Source of the DNA: an uncultured Pseudomonas sp. | GTDB taxonomy: Bacteria; Pseudomonadota; Gammaproteobacteria; Pseudomonadales; Pseudomonadaceae | Length of the DNA: 64,000 bases | Direction of reading: 5' to 3' | NCBI RefSeq assembly: GCF_913774235.1 | Contig: NZ_CAJYDW010000012.1 | Coordinates: forward strand, 496,001-560,000 | Part shown: in pieces, positions 8,184 through 22,016 of the stretch | Layout: each line of letters begins with the position of its first letter | Position numbering within the stretch: position 1 is the first letter of the stretch | The notes under the pieces: model-generated | The model's database searches: none | Told to the model about the DNA's origin: nothing | Seen by the model: the letters and a program-made list of their open reading frames with translations, nothing else | Position numbers and translations under genes: made by a program

Positions 8184-8888
8184 ATGTTGAAAGTCAGCGT
8201 ATATCGTTACAACCCGGATCAGGACGGCCTGCCGTCCATGCAGGAGTTCCAGGTCGATACCGGTGGGAAGGACCTCATGGTGCTGGACGTCCTGGCTCTG
8301 ATCAAAGAGCAGGATGAAGGCTTCTCCTACCGTCGTTCCTGCCGCGAAGGCGTGTGCGGCTCCGACGGCATGAACATCAACGGCAAGAACGGCCTGGCGT
8401 GCATCACGCCGCTGTCGGCCGTGGTCAAGAACGACAAGTTGGTGGTGCGTCCGCTGCCCGGTCTGCCGGTCATCCGTGACTTGGTCGTGGACATGAGCAT
8501 CTTCTACAAGCAGTACGAGAAGGTGAAGCCGTTCCTGCAGAACGAGACCCCGGCACCCGCCATCGAGCGCCTGCAGAGCCCGGAAGATCGCGAGAAGATC
8601 GACGGCCTCTACGAGTGCATCCTGTGCGCCTGCTGCTCGACGTCCTGCCCGTCCTTCTGGTGGAATCCCGACAAGTTCCTCGGCCCCGCTGCGCTGCTAC
8701 AGGCCTATCGTTTCCTGGCCGACAGTCGCGACACCAAGACCCAGGAGCGTCTGGCCGCCATGGACGATCCGTTCAGCGTGTTCCGTTGCCGTTCGATCAT
8801 GAACTGCGTGGCGGTCTGTCCCAAGGGGCTGAACCCGACCAAGGCCATCGGCCACGTTCGGGCGATGCTGCTGCAGAGCGGTACCTGA
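8184..8888 (+). CDS. sdhB: Succinate dehydrogenase iron-sulfur subunit
   Basis: 234-aa electron-transfer subunit of complex II. The N-terminal ferredoxin fold binds [2Fe-2S] through SCREGVCGSDGMNINGKNGLAC. The C-terminal domain binds [4Fe-4S] and [3Fe-4S] through CILCACCSTSCPS, CRSIMNCVAVCPKGLNP. ATG 8184 is used because AAAGGTGA sits just before it, rather than the in-frame GTG at 8175. It is the last gene of sdhCDAB and is followed by a 10-bp perfect hairpin. Confidence 0.97.
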   Translation: MLKVSVYRYNPDQDGLPSMQEFQVDTGGKDLMVLDVLALIKEQDEGFSYRRSCREGVCGSDGMNINGKNGLACITPLSAVVKNDKLVVRPLPGLPVIRDLVVDMSIFYKQYEKVKPFLQNETPAPAIERLQSPEDREKIDGLYECILCACCSTSCPSFWWNPDKFLGPAALLQAYRFLADSRDTKTQERLAAMDDPFSVFRCRSIMNCVAVCPKGLNPTKAIGHVRAMLLQSGT

Positions 8889-8895
8889 TCCACGT

Positions 8896-8922
8896 CCCGC
8901 CCGGCCAGTTGTGCCGGGCGGG
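8896..8922 (+). terminator. Hairpin between sdhB and sucA, weak terminator or processing site
   Basis: Perfect 10-bp stem CCCGCCCGGC / GCCGGGCGGG with a 7-nt loop, 7 bp after the sdhB stop. It is followed only by TTCGTT, so termination would be partial. It could tune sdh against suc expression or protect the upstream mRNA. Confidence 0.5.
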
Positions 8923-9074
8923 TTCGTTAGTGACCTTGATAGTTTGAGTCAACCAACGTCCATTCAGGGATACCCGGAATTCCATCCGGGCGTCGGCGCA
9001 GCCGCAAAGCGACCAGGCCTCAGGTATGGGTTGGGTCATCGGCTGATGCTATCTCTGCCGAAGGGGTGAACTAG

Positions 9075-11906
9075 ATGCACGAAAGTCAGATGCAGCAACT
9101 GTGGGACAGCGCTCACCTGTCCGGCGGTAATGCTGCCTACGTGGAAGAGCTCTATGAGCTGTTTCTGCACGATGCCAATGCAGTACCGGAAGAATGGCGT
9201 ACCTACTTCCAGAAGCTGCCCGCGGTAACCGGCAATTCGCCGGACGTCGCGCACTCTGCGATTCGCGACCATTTCGTCCTGCTGGGCAAGAACCAGCGGC
9301 GCGCTCAACCGGTATCGGCCGGTACCGTCAGCTCCGAACACGAGAAGAAGCAGGTCGAAGTTCTGCGGCTGATCCAGGCGTTCCGTCTGCAGGGCCATCA
9401 GGCCGCCCAGCTTGATCCGCTGGGGCTGTGGAAGCGTCAACCGCCTGCCGATCTGCTGCTCAACCACTACGGTTTGACCGACGCCGACCTGGATACCACC
9501 TTCCGTACCGGTGAATTGTTCATCGGCAAGGAGGAGGCAACTCTCCGCGAAATCCGGGATGCGCTGCAAGAGACATATTGCCGCACGGTCGGTGCGGAGT
9601 TCATGCACATCGTCGATTCCGAAGAGCGCCGCTGGTTCCTCCAGCGTCTGGAAAGCGTCCGTGGCCGCCCGCAATACTCCGCCGAAGTCCGCACCCATTT
9701 GCTGGAGCGTCTGACCGCTGCCGAAGGCCTGGAGAAGTACCTGGGCACCAAGTACCCGGGCACCAAACGTTTCGGTCTGGAGGGCGGCGAGAGCCTGATC
9801 CCGCTGATCGACGAGATCATCCAGCGTTCCGGCTCCTATGGGGTCAAGGAACTGGTGATCGGCATGGCCCACCGCGGCCGCCTGAACGTCCTGGTCAACA
9901 CCCTGGGCAAGAATCCGCGCGACCTGTTCGACGAGTTCGAAGGCAAGAAGCTGGTCGAGCTGGGCTCCGGTGACGTGAAGTACCACCAGGGCTTCTCCTC
10001 CAACGTCATGACCCAGGGTGGCGAAGTCCACCTGGCGCTGGCGTTCAACCCCTCGCACCTGGAGATCGTCTCTCCGGTGGTGGAAGGTTCGGTGCGTGCC
10101 CGCCAGGATCGCCGCGGCGATCGTACCGGCGACAAGGTCGTCCCCGTAGCCATCCACGGCGACGCCGCGTTCGCCGGCCAGGGCGTGGTCATGGAAACCT
10201 TCCAGATGTCGCAGACCCGGGCTTACAAGACCGGCGGCACCCTGCACATCGTCATCAACAACCAGGTGGGCTTCACCACCAATCGCCAGGAAGATGCGCG
10301 CTCCACCGAGTACGCCACCGATGTCGCCAAGATGATCCAGGCGCCGATCTTCCACGTGAACGGCGACGATCCCGAGGCGGTGTTGTTCGTCACCCAGTTG
10401 GCGGTCGACTACCGCATGCAGTTCAAGCGTGACATCGTCATCGACCTGGTCTGCTACCGCCGTCGTGGTCACAACGAGGCCGACGAGCCGAGCGGCACCC
10501 AGCCGCTGATGTACCAGCAGATCGCCAAGCAGCGTACCACCCGCGACCTCTACGCCGATGCCCTGACCCAGGCCGGTGTGGTCAACGCCGAGCAGGTTCA
10601 GGCGCAGTTCGAAGCCTACCGCGGCGCCCTCGACGAGGGCCGTCACGTGGTGGCCAGCCTGGTCAAGGAGCCCAATCGCGACCTGTTCGTCGACTGGAAG
10701 CCCTACCTGGGTCATGCCTGGACCGCGCGCCACGACACCGGTTTCGACCTCAAGACCCTGCAGGACCTGGCCAACAAGCTGCTGCAGATCCCGGAAGGCG
10801 TGGTCGTCCAGCGTCAGGTCGGCAAGATCCTCGAGGATCGCCAGAAGATGACTGCCGGCGGCCTGCCGCTGAACTGGGGCTTCGCCGAAACCATGGCGTA
10901 CGCCACCCTGCTGCACGAAGGCCATCCGATCCGCATCACCGGTCAGGACGTCGGTCGTGGCACCTTCTCCCACCGCCATGCGGTGCTGCACAACCAGAAG
11001 GACGCCGTGCCCTACGTGCCCCTGCAGCACCTGGCGGAAAACCAGCCCTCGTTCGAGATCTACGACTCCTTCCTCTCCGAGGAAGCGGTACTCGGCTTCG
11101 AATACGGCTACGCCACCACCACGCCCAACGCGCTGGTGGTCTGGGAAGCCCAGTTCGGTGACTTCGCCAACGGTGCCCAGGTCGTCATCGACCAGTTCAT
11201 CACCAGTGGCGAGATCAAGTGGGGTCGTCTCTGCGGCCTGACCATGCTGTTGCCCCACGGCTACGAAGGCCAGGGGCCGGAGCATTCCTCGGCCCGTCTG
11301 GAGCGTTACCTGCAGCTGTGCGCCGAGCAGAACATCCAGGTCTGCGTACCGACCACTCCGGCGCAGATCTACCATCTGCTGCGTCGCCAGGTGATCCGCC
11401 CGCTGCGCAAACCTCTGGTGGTGCTCACGCCCAAGTCGCTGCTGCGCCACAAGCTGGCCATCTCGACCCTGGAGGACCTGGCCCATGGCTCCTTCCAGAC
11501 CGTGATCAACGAGCTGGACCCCATCGACGCCCAGCAGGTCAAGCGCCTGGTGCTGTGCAGCGGCAAGGTCTACTACGACCTGCTGGAGAAGCGCCGCAGC
11601 GAGAATCGCCAGGACATCGCCATCGTCCGCCTGGAGCAGCTCTATCCGTTCCCGGAAGACGACCTGGCCGAGGTCCTCGCCGGCTACCCGAACCTGGAGC
11701 GCGTGGTCTGGTGCCAGGAAGAGCCGATGAACCAGGGCGCCTGGTACTGCAGCCAGCATCACATGCGCCGCGCCGTGTCCGGTTACAAGCAGGGCCTGGG
11801 TCTGGAATACGCCGGTCGCGACGCGTCCGCCGCTCCGGCCTGCGGCTATGCCTCCATGCACGCCGAGCAGCAGGAAAAACTGCTGCAAGATGCGTTCTCC
11901 GTTTGA
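9075..11906 (+). CDS. sucA: 2-oxoglutarate dehydrogenase E1 component
   Basis: 943-aa thiamine-diphosphate-dependent decarboxylase of the 2-oxoglutarate dehydrogenase complex. The N-terminal E2-binding segment (MHESQMQQLWDSAHLSGGNAAYVEELYE) is typical. The ThDP and active-site regions include GMAHRGRLNVL, LAFNPSHLEIVSPVVEGSVRARQ, IHGDAAFAGQGVV and RRRGHNEADEPSGTQP. The C-terminal transketolase-like domain includes GQDVGRGTFSHRHAVLH and LPHGYEGQGPEHSSAR. ATG 9075 follows an AAGGGG ribosome binding site. It is followed by sucB after 42 bp. Confidence 0.98.
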   Translation: MHESQMQQLWDSAHLSGGNAAYVEELYELFLHDANAVPEEWRTYFQKLPAVTGNSPDVAHSAIRDHFVLLGKNQRRAQPVSAGTVSSEHEKKQVEVLRLIQAFRLQGHQAAQLDPLGLWKRQPPADLLLNHYGLTDADLDTTFRTGELFIGKEEATLREIRDALQETYCRTVGAEFMHIVDSEERRWFLQRLESVRGRPQYSAEVRTHLLERLTAAEGLEKYLGTKYPGTKRFGLEGGESLIPLIDEIIQRSGSYGVKELVIGMAHRGRLNVLVNTLGKNPRDLFDEFEGKKLVELGSGDVKYHQGFSSNVMTQGGEVHLALAFNPSHLEIVSPVVEGSVRARQDRRGDRTGDKVVPVAIHGDAAFAGQGVVMETFQMSQTRAYKTGGTLHIVINNQVGFTTNRQEDARSTEYATDVAKMIQAPIFHVNGDDPEAVLFVTQLAVDYRMQFKRDIVIDLVCYRRRGHNEADEPSGTQPLMYQQIAKQRTTRDLYADALTQAGVVNAEQVQAQFEAYRGALDEGRHVVASLVKEPNRDLFVDWKPYLGHAWTARHDTGFDLKTLQDLANKLLQIPEGVVVQRQVGKILEDRQKMTAGGLPLNWGFAETMAYATLLHEGHPIRITGQDVGRGTFSHRHAVLHNQKDAVPYVPLQHLAENQPSFEIYDSFLSEEAVLGFEYGYATTTPNALVVWEAQFGDFANGAQVVIDQFITSGEIKWGRLCGLTMLLPHGYEGQGPEHSSARLERYLQLCAEQNIQVCVPTTPAQIYHLLRRQVIRPLRKPLVVLTPKSLLRHKLAISTLEDLAHGSFQTVINELDPIDAQQVKRLVLCSGKVYYDLLEKRRSENRQDIAIVRLEQLYPFPEDDLAEVLAGYPNLERVVWCQEEPMNQGAWYCSQHHMRRAVSGYKQGLGLEYAGRDASAAPACGYASMHAEQQEKLLQDAFSV

Positions 11907-11948
11907 TTCGCCACGCGACTACTAGAGATCACTAAGGAAATTCATAGA

Positions 11949-13172
11949 ATGGCTATCGAGATCAAAGCCCCTACCTTCCCGGAATCGGTCGCTGACGGCA
12001 CCGTCGCCACCTGGCACAAGAAGCCCGGTGAAGCGGTCAAGCGTGACGAACTGCTGGTCGACATCGAAACCGACAAGGTCGTGCTGGAAGTCGTGGCACC
12101 TGCCGATGGCGTCCTGGCCGAGGTCATCAAGAACGAAGGCGACACCGTGCTGAGCGAAGAAGTCATCGCTCGCGTGGAAGAGGGCGCTACCGCCGCTGCT
12201 CCGGCTGCCCAGCCGGCCGCTGCCAGTGCCCCGGCCGCTGCGCCCGCTGCCGCCGGTAGCGACGAAGACCCGATCCTGGCGCCGGCCGCGCGCAAGATCG
12301 CCGAAGAGAACGGCATCGATCCGGCCACCCTGGTCGGTACCGGCAAGGGCGGTCGCATCACCAAGGAAGACGCCGTCGCCGCGGTAGAAGCCAAGAAGTC
12401 CGGCGCCGCCGCTCCGGCTGCCAAGCCGGCCGCTGCCGCCGCCGCTCCGGTGGTGACCGCCGCGGGCGACCGCACCGAGAAGCGCGTGCCCATGACCCGC
12501 CTGCGCGCCAAGGTCGCCGAGCGCCTGGTCGAAGCCCAGTCCAGCATGGCCATGCTGACGACCTTCAACGAGGTCAACATGAAGCCGATCATGGACCTGC
12601 GCTCCAAGTACAAGGACCTGTTCGAGAAGAAGCACAATGGCGTGCGCCTGGGCTTCATGTCCTTCTTCGTCAAGGCCGCTACCGAGGCGCTCAAGCGTCA
12701 GCCGGGTGTCAACGCCTCCATCGACGGCAACGACATCGTCTATCACGGCTACCAGGACATCGGCGTCGCCGTGTCCAGCGACCGTGGCTTGGTGGTTCCG
12801 GTCCTGCGCAACGCCGAGTTCATGAGCCTGGCGGAGGTGGAAGGCACCATCGCCGAGTTCGGCAAGAAGGCCAAGGCCGGCAAGCTGACCCTGGAAGACA
12901 TGCAGGGTGGTACCTTCACCATCTCCAACGGTGGTGTCTTCGGTTCGCTGCTGTCCACCCCCATCGTCAACCCGCCGCAGACCGCGATCCTGGGCATGCA
13001 CAAGATCCAGGAGCGTCCGATGGCGGTGAACGGCCAGGTAGTGATCCTGCCGATGATGTATCTTGCGCTGTCCTACGACCATCGCCTGATCGATGGCAAG
13101 GAAGCCGTGACCTTCCTGGTCACCATGAAGGACCTGCTGGAAGATCCGGCGCGTCTGCTGCTGGACATCTGA
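11949..13172 (+). CDS. sucB: 2-oxoglutarate dehydrogenase E2 (dihydrolipoyl succinyltransferase)
   Basis: 407-aa core of the 2-oxoglutarate dehydrogenase complex that moves the succinyl group from lipoate to CoA. There is one lipoyl domain (residues 1-75, lipoyl Lys near 43 in [10 protein letters not shown]) and an Ala/Pro linker (about 78-105). A peripheral subunit-binding domain follows (about 108-145, [15 protein letters not shown]...[10 protein letters not shown]), then a second Ala-rich linker. The C-terminal catalytic domain carries [13 protein letters not shown] near the end. The start follows AAGGAAAT. A hairpin separates it from lpd. Confidence 0.97.
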   Translation: MAIEIKAPTFPESVADGTVATWHKKPGEAVKRDELLVDIETDKVVLEVVAPADGVLAEVIKNEGDTVLSEEVIARVEEGATAAAPAAQPAAASAPAAAPAAAGSDEDPILAPAARKIAEENGIDPATLVGTGKGGRITKEDAVAAVEAKKSGAAAPAAKPAAAAAAPVVTAAGDRTEKRVPMTRLRAKVAERLVEAQSSMAMLTTFNEVNMKPIMDLRSKYKDLFEKKHNGVRLGFMSFFVKAATEALKRQPGVNASIDGNDIVYHGYQDIGVAVSSDRGLVVPVLRNAEFMSLAEVEGTIAEFGKKAKAGKLTLEDMQGGTFTISNGGVFGSLLSTPIVNPPQTAILGMHKIQERPMAVNGQVVILPMMYLALSYDHRLIDGKEAVTFLVTMKDLLEDPARLLLDI

Positions 13173-13182
13173 TCCGGCTTTC

Positions 13183-13210
13183 GCGGTGCGGGGCAGGGGC
13201 CTCGCACCGC
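13183..13210 (+). other. Intercistronic hairpin between sucB and lpd
   Basis: An 11-bp stem GCGGTGCGGGG / CCTCGCACCGC with one G-T wobble and a short loop in the 79-bp gap. There is no T tract, so it is more likely an mRNA-stability or attenuation structure than a terminator. Confidence 0.4.
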
Positions 13211-13248
13211 TCAAGTTTTCATGCCTGAAGCTGCTCCAAGGGGATTAG

Positions 13249-14688
<1,440 letters not shown>

Positions 14689-14721
14689 GAGATTGACAGA
14701 ACCACGGGGTGGCCGACCGCC

Positions 14722-14816
14722 GTGGAGCCTTAGGGCTCCACCGCTGGAAGGCGCCTCGGACTCTTGCAAGGCAGGGGTCACAGGTGGCGCGGTGCCCGCG
14801 ACCGTCCGGAGGACGG
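14722..14816 (+). other. Paired hairpins in the lpd-sucC gap
   Basis: The 183-bp gap carries two perfect stems: GTGGAGCC-TTAG-GGCTCCAC (14722-14741) and CCGTCC-GGA-GGACGG (14802-14816). Neither has a following T run. They separate sucAB-lpd from sucCD and may be processing or stability elements. No ORF of note is present. Confidence 0.4.
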
Positions 14817-14871
14817 CTCGGAGAACGCACAGCGTCGAATGCGCAATACCCAACGAAGACGGTAGACAAGC

Positions 14872-16925
<2,054 letters not shown>

Positions 16926-16943
16926 GCCTGACTGACTGGGAAG

Positions 16944-16967
16944 AGGCCGCCTTCGGGCGGCCTTTTT
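16944..16967 (+). terminator. Rho-independent terminator after sucD
   Basis: AGGCCGCC-TTCG-GGCGGCCT stem with a UUCG tetraloop, followed by a T tract. It lies 18 bp after the sucD stop. Confidence 0.92.
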
Positions 16968-17130
16968 CGTTGTGGGGCGCCGTACGCCTCATCGCCTGCC
17001 GGCTGCCTTTTCGCGGCTAATTCGTTAGGATGACAACCTTTCCGCTCCATCGGCCACGCCGTGGCTTTACCAAGACCTGCTCCCACGAGGGCGGGCTGCC
17101 TCGTTTTCCTCATTGCTGGTACTGCCTTCC

Positions 17131-18474
17131 ATGAAAGCTTTGCAAAGCCGGGACGTCCTGGCCCTTGGATTCATGACGTTCGCGTTGTTCGTCGGCGCGG
17201 GCAACATCATCTTTCCCCCCATCGTCGGCCTGCAGGCCGGCGAGCATGTCTGGAGCGCCGCCCTGGGCTTCCTGCTGACCGCGGTCGGTCTGCCGGTGCT
17301 GACCCTGATCGCCCTGGCACGGGTCGGTGGCGGCATGGATGCCCTGAGCAGGCCTCTCGGCCGCACGGCAGCCCGGGCGCTGGCCATCGTTTGCTACCTT
17401 TCGGTAGGGCCGCTGTTCGCCACGCCGCGCACTGCGACCGTGTCCTTCGAGGTCGGTGTCGCGCCGCTGCTGGGCAATGGCCCTATCCCGCTGTTCCTGT
17501 ACAGCCTGGCGTACTTCCTGGTGGTGCTGCTGGTGTCCCTCTATCCGGGCCGCCTGCTCGACACCGTGGGCCGTTTCCTCGGCCCACTGAAGATCCTGGC
17601 GCTGGCGGTGCTGGGTGGCGCGGCGCTGTTCTGGCCGGCCGGCGGCCCGGCGACCGCGGCGCCCGAATACGCTTCGCGCGCCCTGTCTCAGGGGTTCGTC
17701 AACGGCTACCTGACCATGGATACCCTCGGCGCCCTGGTATTCGGTATCGTCATCGTCAACGCCATCCGCGCGCGGGGCGTCACGGCGCCGCAGCTGCTGA
17801 CGCGCTACACCATCATCGCCGGCCTGATCGCCGGGGTCGGCCTGGTACTGGTCTATCTGAGCCTGTTCCAGCTCGGCGCCGGCAGCGGCGCCCTGGTGCC
17901 CCATGCCAGCAATGGTGCCGAGGTCCTGCATGCCTATGTGCAGCACACCTTTGGCAGTGTCGGCAGTGATTTCCTGGCGGTGCTGATCACCCTGGCCTGC
18001 CTGGTGACGGCGGTGGGCCTGACCTGCGCCTGCGCGGAGTTCTTCAGCGAGTTCCTGCCGTTCAGCTATCGCAGCCTGGTGGTTCTGCTGGCCGCCTTCT
18101 CGCTGCTGGTATCCAACCTGGGGCTGACGCAGCTGATTCAGATCTCGGTGCCGATCCTGACCGCCATCTATCCACCGTGCATTGCCCTGGTGGTACTGAG
18201 CTTCTTCAGTGCGCGCTGGGCGGCGCCCGGTCGCATCATCGGGCCGGTGCTGCTGGTGGCCCTGGCCTTCGGTGTTCTCGATGGCCTGCAGGCTGCACAC
18301 CTGACGGTGCCCTATCTGAATGCCGCGGTACTCTGGCTCCCCCTGGCCGACTCGGGCCTGGGCTGGCTGCTGCCGGCGGTAGCGGTGGGGCTCGTCGCCC
18401 TGGGATTGGAAGGCCTGAGAAGCAGGAGGCAGGCGGACGAGACGGAAGTCGAGGCGCGCCCCGCGCGTTCCTGA
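17131..18474 (+). CDS. brnQ: Branched-chain amino acid transport carrier (LIVCS family)
   Basis: 447-aa inner-membrane cation-coupled importer of leucine, isoleucine and valine, also known as BraB/BraZ in Pseudomonas. About twelve hydrophobic helices span the protein. Family motifs include [18 protein letters not shown] near the N-terminus, [18 protein letters not shown], and [25 protein letters not shown] 17131 gives the usual [20 protein letters not shown] start; the frame extends only to a TTG at 17113. The last about 25 residues are charged and cytoplasmic. It stands alone between the sucD terminator and a bidirectional terminator. Confidence 0.93.
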   Translation: MKALQSRDVLALGFMTFALFVGAGNIIFPPIVGLQAGEHVWSAALGFLLTAVGLPVLTLIALARVGGGMDALSRPLGRTAARALAIVCYLSVGPLFATPRTATVSFEVGVAPLLGNGPIPLFLYSLAYFLVVLLVSLYPGRLLDTVGRFLGPLKILALAVLGGAALFWPAGGPATAAPEYASRALSQGFVNGYLTMDTLGALVFGIVIVNAIRARGVTAPQLLTRYTIIAGLIAGVGLVLVYLSLFQLGAGSGALVPHASNGAEVLHAYVQHTFGSVGSDFLAVLITLACLVTAVGLTCACAEFFSEFLPFSYRSLVVLLAAFSLLVSNLGLTQLIQISVPILTAIYPPCIALVVLSFFSARWAAPGRIIGPVLLVALAFGVLDGLQAAHLTVPYLNAAVLWLPLADSGLGWLLPAVAVGLVALGLEGLRSRRQADETEVEARPARS

Positions 18475-18488
18475 TTCCGGCCAGACAC

Positions 18489-18516
18489 AAAAAAGCCCGC
18501 ATTAGCGGGCTTTTTT
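18489..18516 (+). terminator. Bidirectional rho-independent terminator
   Basis: AAAAAAGCCCGC, short loop, GCGGGCTTTTTT. It lies between the convergent brnQ and small lipoprotein genes and has T runs on both strands. Confidence 0.92.
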
Positions 18517-18530
18517 CGTATCCGATCAGC

Positions 18531-18812
18531 TTACGGCTTGGGCTGGGTAGCCGGCGCGGTGCTGTTGGTGGTACCAGTAGCCGGGTTGACCGAAGTGGCC
18601 TCGCCTTTGGATTGCTCCTTGGCGGCCTCGGCGGCGGCTTCATTGCGCTGTTCGGCAGCCTTGTTGCTCTGCTCAGCGGCTTTGTTCAGGTTTTCCTGAG
18701 CTTTTTGCTCGGTTTTGGCAGCATCCTGAGCCTTGTTTTCGGAAGGCTTGTCACAGGCGGCGAGACCGAAGGCGGCAGTGAACAGCAGGGCAAGAGCGAA
18801 GGGCTTTTTCAT
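18531..18812 (-). CDS. Small Ala/Glu-rich lipoprotein, function unknown
   Basis: 93-aa predicted lipoprotein. It has a signal peptide with lipobox LAAC, lipidated Cys at 20, followed by DKPSENKAQ. Residues about 30-68 are an Ala/Glu/Lys/Gln-rich segment with the near repeat NKAAEQSNKAAEQRNEAA, likely a helix or short coiled coil. The C-terminus is low-complexity Thr/Pro. AAGGAG precedes the ATG. No enzymatic domain is recognised. It resembles small Lpp-like envelope spacer proteins in composition only; that is an inference. Confidence 0.75.
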   Translation of the reverse strand: MKKPFALALLFTAAFGLAACDKPSENKAQDAAKTEQKAQENLNKAAEQSNKAAEQRNEAAAEAAKEQSKGEATSVNPATGTTNSTAPATQPKP

Positions 18813-18983
18813 GTGTTTTCTCCTTATGAACTACACGACAGCCCGTTCGAGCGCCGGGGTAAAAGTTAAGTTCCTCGCTTCCTCACTTTGATCTGCAGAA
18901 TTAGGTGCGGCTTCACTAACGAAGACAGGCGTCTAGCTGGGGCTTCGTGGCGTGGAGAGCACTCGCGGCCTGGGTCCGACGCC

Positions 18984-19757
18984 TCATTGGCTGGTCGGTA
19001 GCAGCCCCTGGCCAAGGCTGAACGTCTTGACCTGCAAGCGGCAGCCACCACCGCCCGGCGAGGGCTGGCCCAGCAGCGGAATATCGGTCAGATAGTCGCC
19101 GGCGCCATCGACGGTGCAGCCCGCTACATCGGCCGGCGCTTCGCTGAAGCCCCACTTCAGTCCGCCGGACCACATGCAGACCTCCTGACGCTCGTTCCGC
19201 CAGCGGGTACAGGGCTGGCCCTGGATCTCGGCTTCGCCCAGCAAGGTCCAGCCAGCGGCCTGGTAGGTCAGTCGATCTTGGTTGCGGGTGGCGTCGTCGA
19301 TGGCTTCGTAAATGCCGTCCTTGTCTTCGATCTCGCTCTGGTCCTCGTGCGCGTCCAGCGTGATCAGGCAGGTACTTTGCTCATCGTCGCCGGCAGTGCC
19401 GAAGCTCCATTGGATCTGGCGCGCGGCCTGGCGGCGGGCATCGATGGCAATGTCGACCTCGCCTTTGCCAAGCTTGGCTTCCTCTTCCGCCGACAGCGCC
19501 CGGGTGGGCCAGCCGGAGCCCTGACAGGCGTCGAGCTTCGCCCGATAGTTCTTGAGCACCATATTTTCACCATTGGGAAGCGATTCCCAGGTGAGGACGA
19601 CATGCAGAGCGGGCAGGGCGCTGATGGCGGCGTTGTTCGTCTGGGGCGCCTCGGTGGCTCGAGGAGCGGTCTTGGCTGGCTCCGCAGGCGGATCGCAGGC
19701 CACCAGGGTCAGGGTGGTCGCGAGAAGCAGGGCGGTGGGCAAGGAAGGCTGCGGCAT
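18984..19757 (-). CDS. Predicted lipoprotein, function unknown
   Basis: 257-aa protein with a lipoprotein signal (lipobox LVAC, Cys 21) and a Pro/Ala-rich linker to about residue 50. A soluble domain follows, containing cysteines at [48 protein letters not shown] and GGCRLQVK. The even spread of Cys suggests disulfides in the periplasm. The domain is not recognised. It is separated from the next lipoprotein by 171 bp and diverges from htpG. The gene is real by codon use and clean lipobox; its role is unknown. Confidence 0.7.
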   Translation of the reverse strand: MPQPSLPTALLLATTLTLVACDPPAEPAKTAPRATEAPQTNNAAISALPALHVVLTWESLPNGENMVLKNYRAKLDACQGSGWPTRALSAEEEAKLGKGEVDIAIDARRQAARQIQWSFGTAGDDEQSTCLITLDAHEDQSEIEDKDGIYEAIDDATRNQDRLTYQAAGWTLLGEAEIQGQPCTRWRNERQEVCMWSGGLKWGFSEAPADVAGCTVDGAGDYLTDIPLLGQPSPGGGGCRLQVKTFSLGQGLLPTSQ

Positions 19758-19974
19758 GGGGGCTCCTGGGGCGGCTATCGACCGACGCTCGGGCGTCTCG
19801 GTCGCTGGTGCTCGAGCGGCACCATCGGCCGGTAGCCAGGCGCGCGCAATCGGTCAGATTCGCTATTGCCTTGCCAGGAAAGTTGGCTTATACGCCGCCC
19901 GCGCGAGGCGCTGGACCCGTCTTGGCAGGAATGGGAAAGGGGCTACGAACGACAGCCTCCCGCCGAGCGCCAGG

Positions 19975-20000
19975 CTTGAAATACCGCCGTCAGCCCCCAT
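19975..20000 (+). promoter_or_regulatory. Sigma32 (RpoH) heat-shock promoter of htpG
   Basis: CTTGAAA (19975-19981), a 13-bp spacer and CCCCAT (19995-20000, followed by CT). This is an almost perfect match to the RpoH consensus and lies 57 bp before the htpG ATG. Confidence 0.85.
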
Positions 20001-20056
20001 CTCCGCCTCATCGCCAGACCAACTGGTGCGTATCTATCGATAGCGGAGTTCGTAGC

Positions 20057-21961
20057 ATGAGTGTGGAGACTCAAAAGGAAACCCTAGGCTTCCAGACCGA
20101 AGTGAAGCAGCTGCTTCACCTGATGATTCACTCGCTGTATTCCAACAAGGAAATCTTCCTGCGCGAATTGATTTCCAACGCCTCCGACGCGGCCGACAAG
20201 CTCAGATTCGAGGCGCTGTCCAAGCCCGAACTGCTGGAAGGTGGGGATACGCTGAAGATTCGCCTGAGCTTCGACAAGGAGGCCGGTACGGTCACCCTCG
20301 AAGACAACGGCATCGGCATGAGCCGTGAAGAGGTCATCGCCCACCTCGGCACCATCGCCAAGTCCGGTACCGCTGACTTCCTGAAGAACCTCAGCGGCGA
20401 CCAGAAGAAGGATTCCAACCTCATCGGTCAGTTCGGCGTCGGCTTCTACTCGGCCTTCATCGTCGCCGACCAGGTCGATGTCTATACCCGTCGCGCCGGC
20501 CAGCCCACCAGTGAGGGCGTGCACTGGTCGTCCAAGGGTGAAGGGGAGTTCGAGGTCGCGACCATCGACAAGCCCGAGCGCGGTACCCGCATCGTGCTGC
20601 ACCTCAAGCCCGAGGAGAGCGAATTCGCCGATGGCTGGCGCCTGCGCAATGTGGTCAAGAAGTACTCCGACCACATCGGCCTGCCCATTGAACTGCCCAA
20701 GGAGCACCACGGCAGCGACGAGGAGCAGCCCGCCGAGCCCGAGTGGGAAACCGTCAACCGTGCCAGCGCGCTCTGGACCCGTCCGCGTACCGAGCTCAAG
20801 GACGAGGACTACCAGGAGTTCTACAAGCACGTCGGTCATGACTTCGAGAATCCCCTGACCTGGAGCCACAACAAGGTCGAGGGCAAGCTCGAATACACCT
20901 CGCTGCTGTACGTTCCGGCGCGCGCGCCCTTCGATCTGTACCAGCGCGAGGCGCCCAAGGGCCTCAAGCTCTATGTGCAGCGCGTCTTCATCATGGACCA
21001 GGCCGACCAGTTCCTGCCGCTGTACCTGAGATTCATCAAGGGTGTGGTGGACTCCAACGACCTGTCGCTGAACGTCTCCCGCGAGATCCTGCAGAAGGAT
21101 CCGGTGATCGACTCCATGAAGTCGGCGCTGACCAAGCGGGTGCTGGATATGCTGGAGAAGCTGGCCAAGAGCGAGCCGGAGAAGTATCAGTCGTTCTGGG
21201 GCCACTTCGGCCAGGTGCTCAAGGAAGGTCCGGCGGAAGATTTCGCCAACCGCGAGAAGATCGCCGGGCTGCTGCGCTTCGCCTCGACTCACAACGGCGA
21301 TGATGCCCAGAACGTTTCCCTGGCCGACTACCTCGGCCGGATGAAGGAAGGCCAGGACAAGATCTACTACCTGACCGGCGAGAGCCACGCCCAGATCAAG
21401 AACAGCCCGCACCTGGAGGTCTTCCGCAAGAAGGGGGTCGAGGTGCTGCTGCTGACCGATCGCATCGACGAGTGGCTGATGAGCTACCTCACCGAATTCG
21501 ACGGCAAGCACTTCGTCGACGTCGCCCGTGGCGATCTGGATCTCGGCAAGCTGGACAGTGAAGAAGACAAGCAGGCCCAGGAAGAGGTCGCCAAGACCAA
21601 GGAAGGGCTGGTGGAGCGCCTCAAGCAGGCTCTGGATGCCCAGGTTAGCGAGGTACGCGTCTCCCATCGCCTGACCGATTCGCCGGCGATCCTGGCCATC
21701 GGCGAGCAGGACCTCGGTTTGCAGATGCGCCGCATCCTGGAAGCCAGCGGCCAAAAGGCCCCGGATTCCAAGCCGATCTTCGAGATCAACCCGCAGCATC
21801 CGCTGATCGAGAAACTCGATGGCGAGCCCGACGAGGACCGCTTCGCCGACCTGTCGCACATCCTGTTTGATCAGGCTGCGCTGGCCGCGGGCGATAGCCT
21901 CAAGGACCCCGCCGCCTACGTCCGCCGGTTAAACAAATTGCTGGTGGAATTGTCCGCTTAA
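20057..21961 (+). CDS. htpG: Molecular chaperone HtpG (bacterial Hsp90)
   Basis: 634-aa ATP-dependent Hsp90 chaperone of the cytoplasm. The N-terminal GHKL ATPase domain (residues 1-215) has the motifs [27 protein letters not shown] and [11 protein letters not shown]. The middle domain has the catalytic-loop arginine region [12 protein letters not shown]. The C-terminal dimerisation domain ends at [13 protein letters not shown] 20057 is chosen although the frame runs open to 19808, because it gives the standard [20 protein letters not shown] and follows the RpoH promoter. It is closed by a terminator. Confidence 0.98.
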   Translation: MSVETQKETLGFQTEVKQLLHLMIHSLYSNKEIFLRELISNASDAADKLRFEALSKPELLEGGDTLKIRLSFDKEAGTVTLEDNGIGMSREEVIAHLGTIAKSGTADFLKNLSGDQKKDSNLIGQFGVGFYSAFIVADQVDVYTRRAGQPTSEGVHWSSKGEGEFEVATIDKPERGTRIVLHLKPEESEFADGWRLRNVVKKYSDHIGLPIELPKEHHGSDEEQPAEPEWETVNRASALWTRPRTELKDEDYQEFYKHVGHDFENPLTWSHNKVEGKLEYTSLLYVPARAPFDLYQREAPKGLKLYVQRVFIMDQADQFLPLYLRFIKGVVDSNDLSLNVSREILQKDPVIDSMKSALTKRVLDMLEKLAKSEPEKYQSFWGHFGQVLKEGPAEDFANREKIAGLLRFASTHNGDDAQNVSLADYLGRMKEGQDKIYYLTGESHAQIKNSPHLEVFRKKGVEVLLLTDRIDEWLMSYLTEFDGKHFVDVARGDLDLGKLDSEEDKQAQEEVAKTKEGLVERLKQALDAQVSEVRVSHRLTDSPAILAIGEQDLGLQMRRILEASGQKAPDSKPIFEINPQHPLIEKLDGEPDEDRFADLSHILFDQAALAAGDSLKDPAAYVRRLNKLLVELSA

Positions 21962-21969
21962 AGATGCAG

Positions 21970-21993
21970 AAGCCCGCCTCGGCGGGCTTTTCT
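21970..21993 (+). terminator. Rho-independent terminator after htpG
   Basis: AGCCCGCC-TC-GGCGGGCT followed by TTT CTCTTTT, starting 8 bp after the htpG stop. The tight loop and interrupted T tract make it moderately strong. Confidence 0.8.
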
Positions 21994-22016
21994 CTTTTCA
22001 CTCATCGGAGGACCCC

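Noticed and set aside
9036-11888. 950-codon minus-strand frame opposite sucA.
   Set aside because: Shadow of sucA codon usage; no ribosome binding site or domain; a real overlapping gene of this size would be extraordinary.
19808-20056. N-terminal extension of htpG.
   Set aside because: The RpoH promoter lies inside it and the family start is at 20057.
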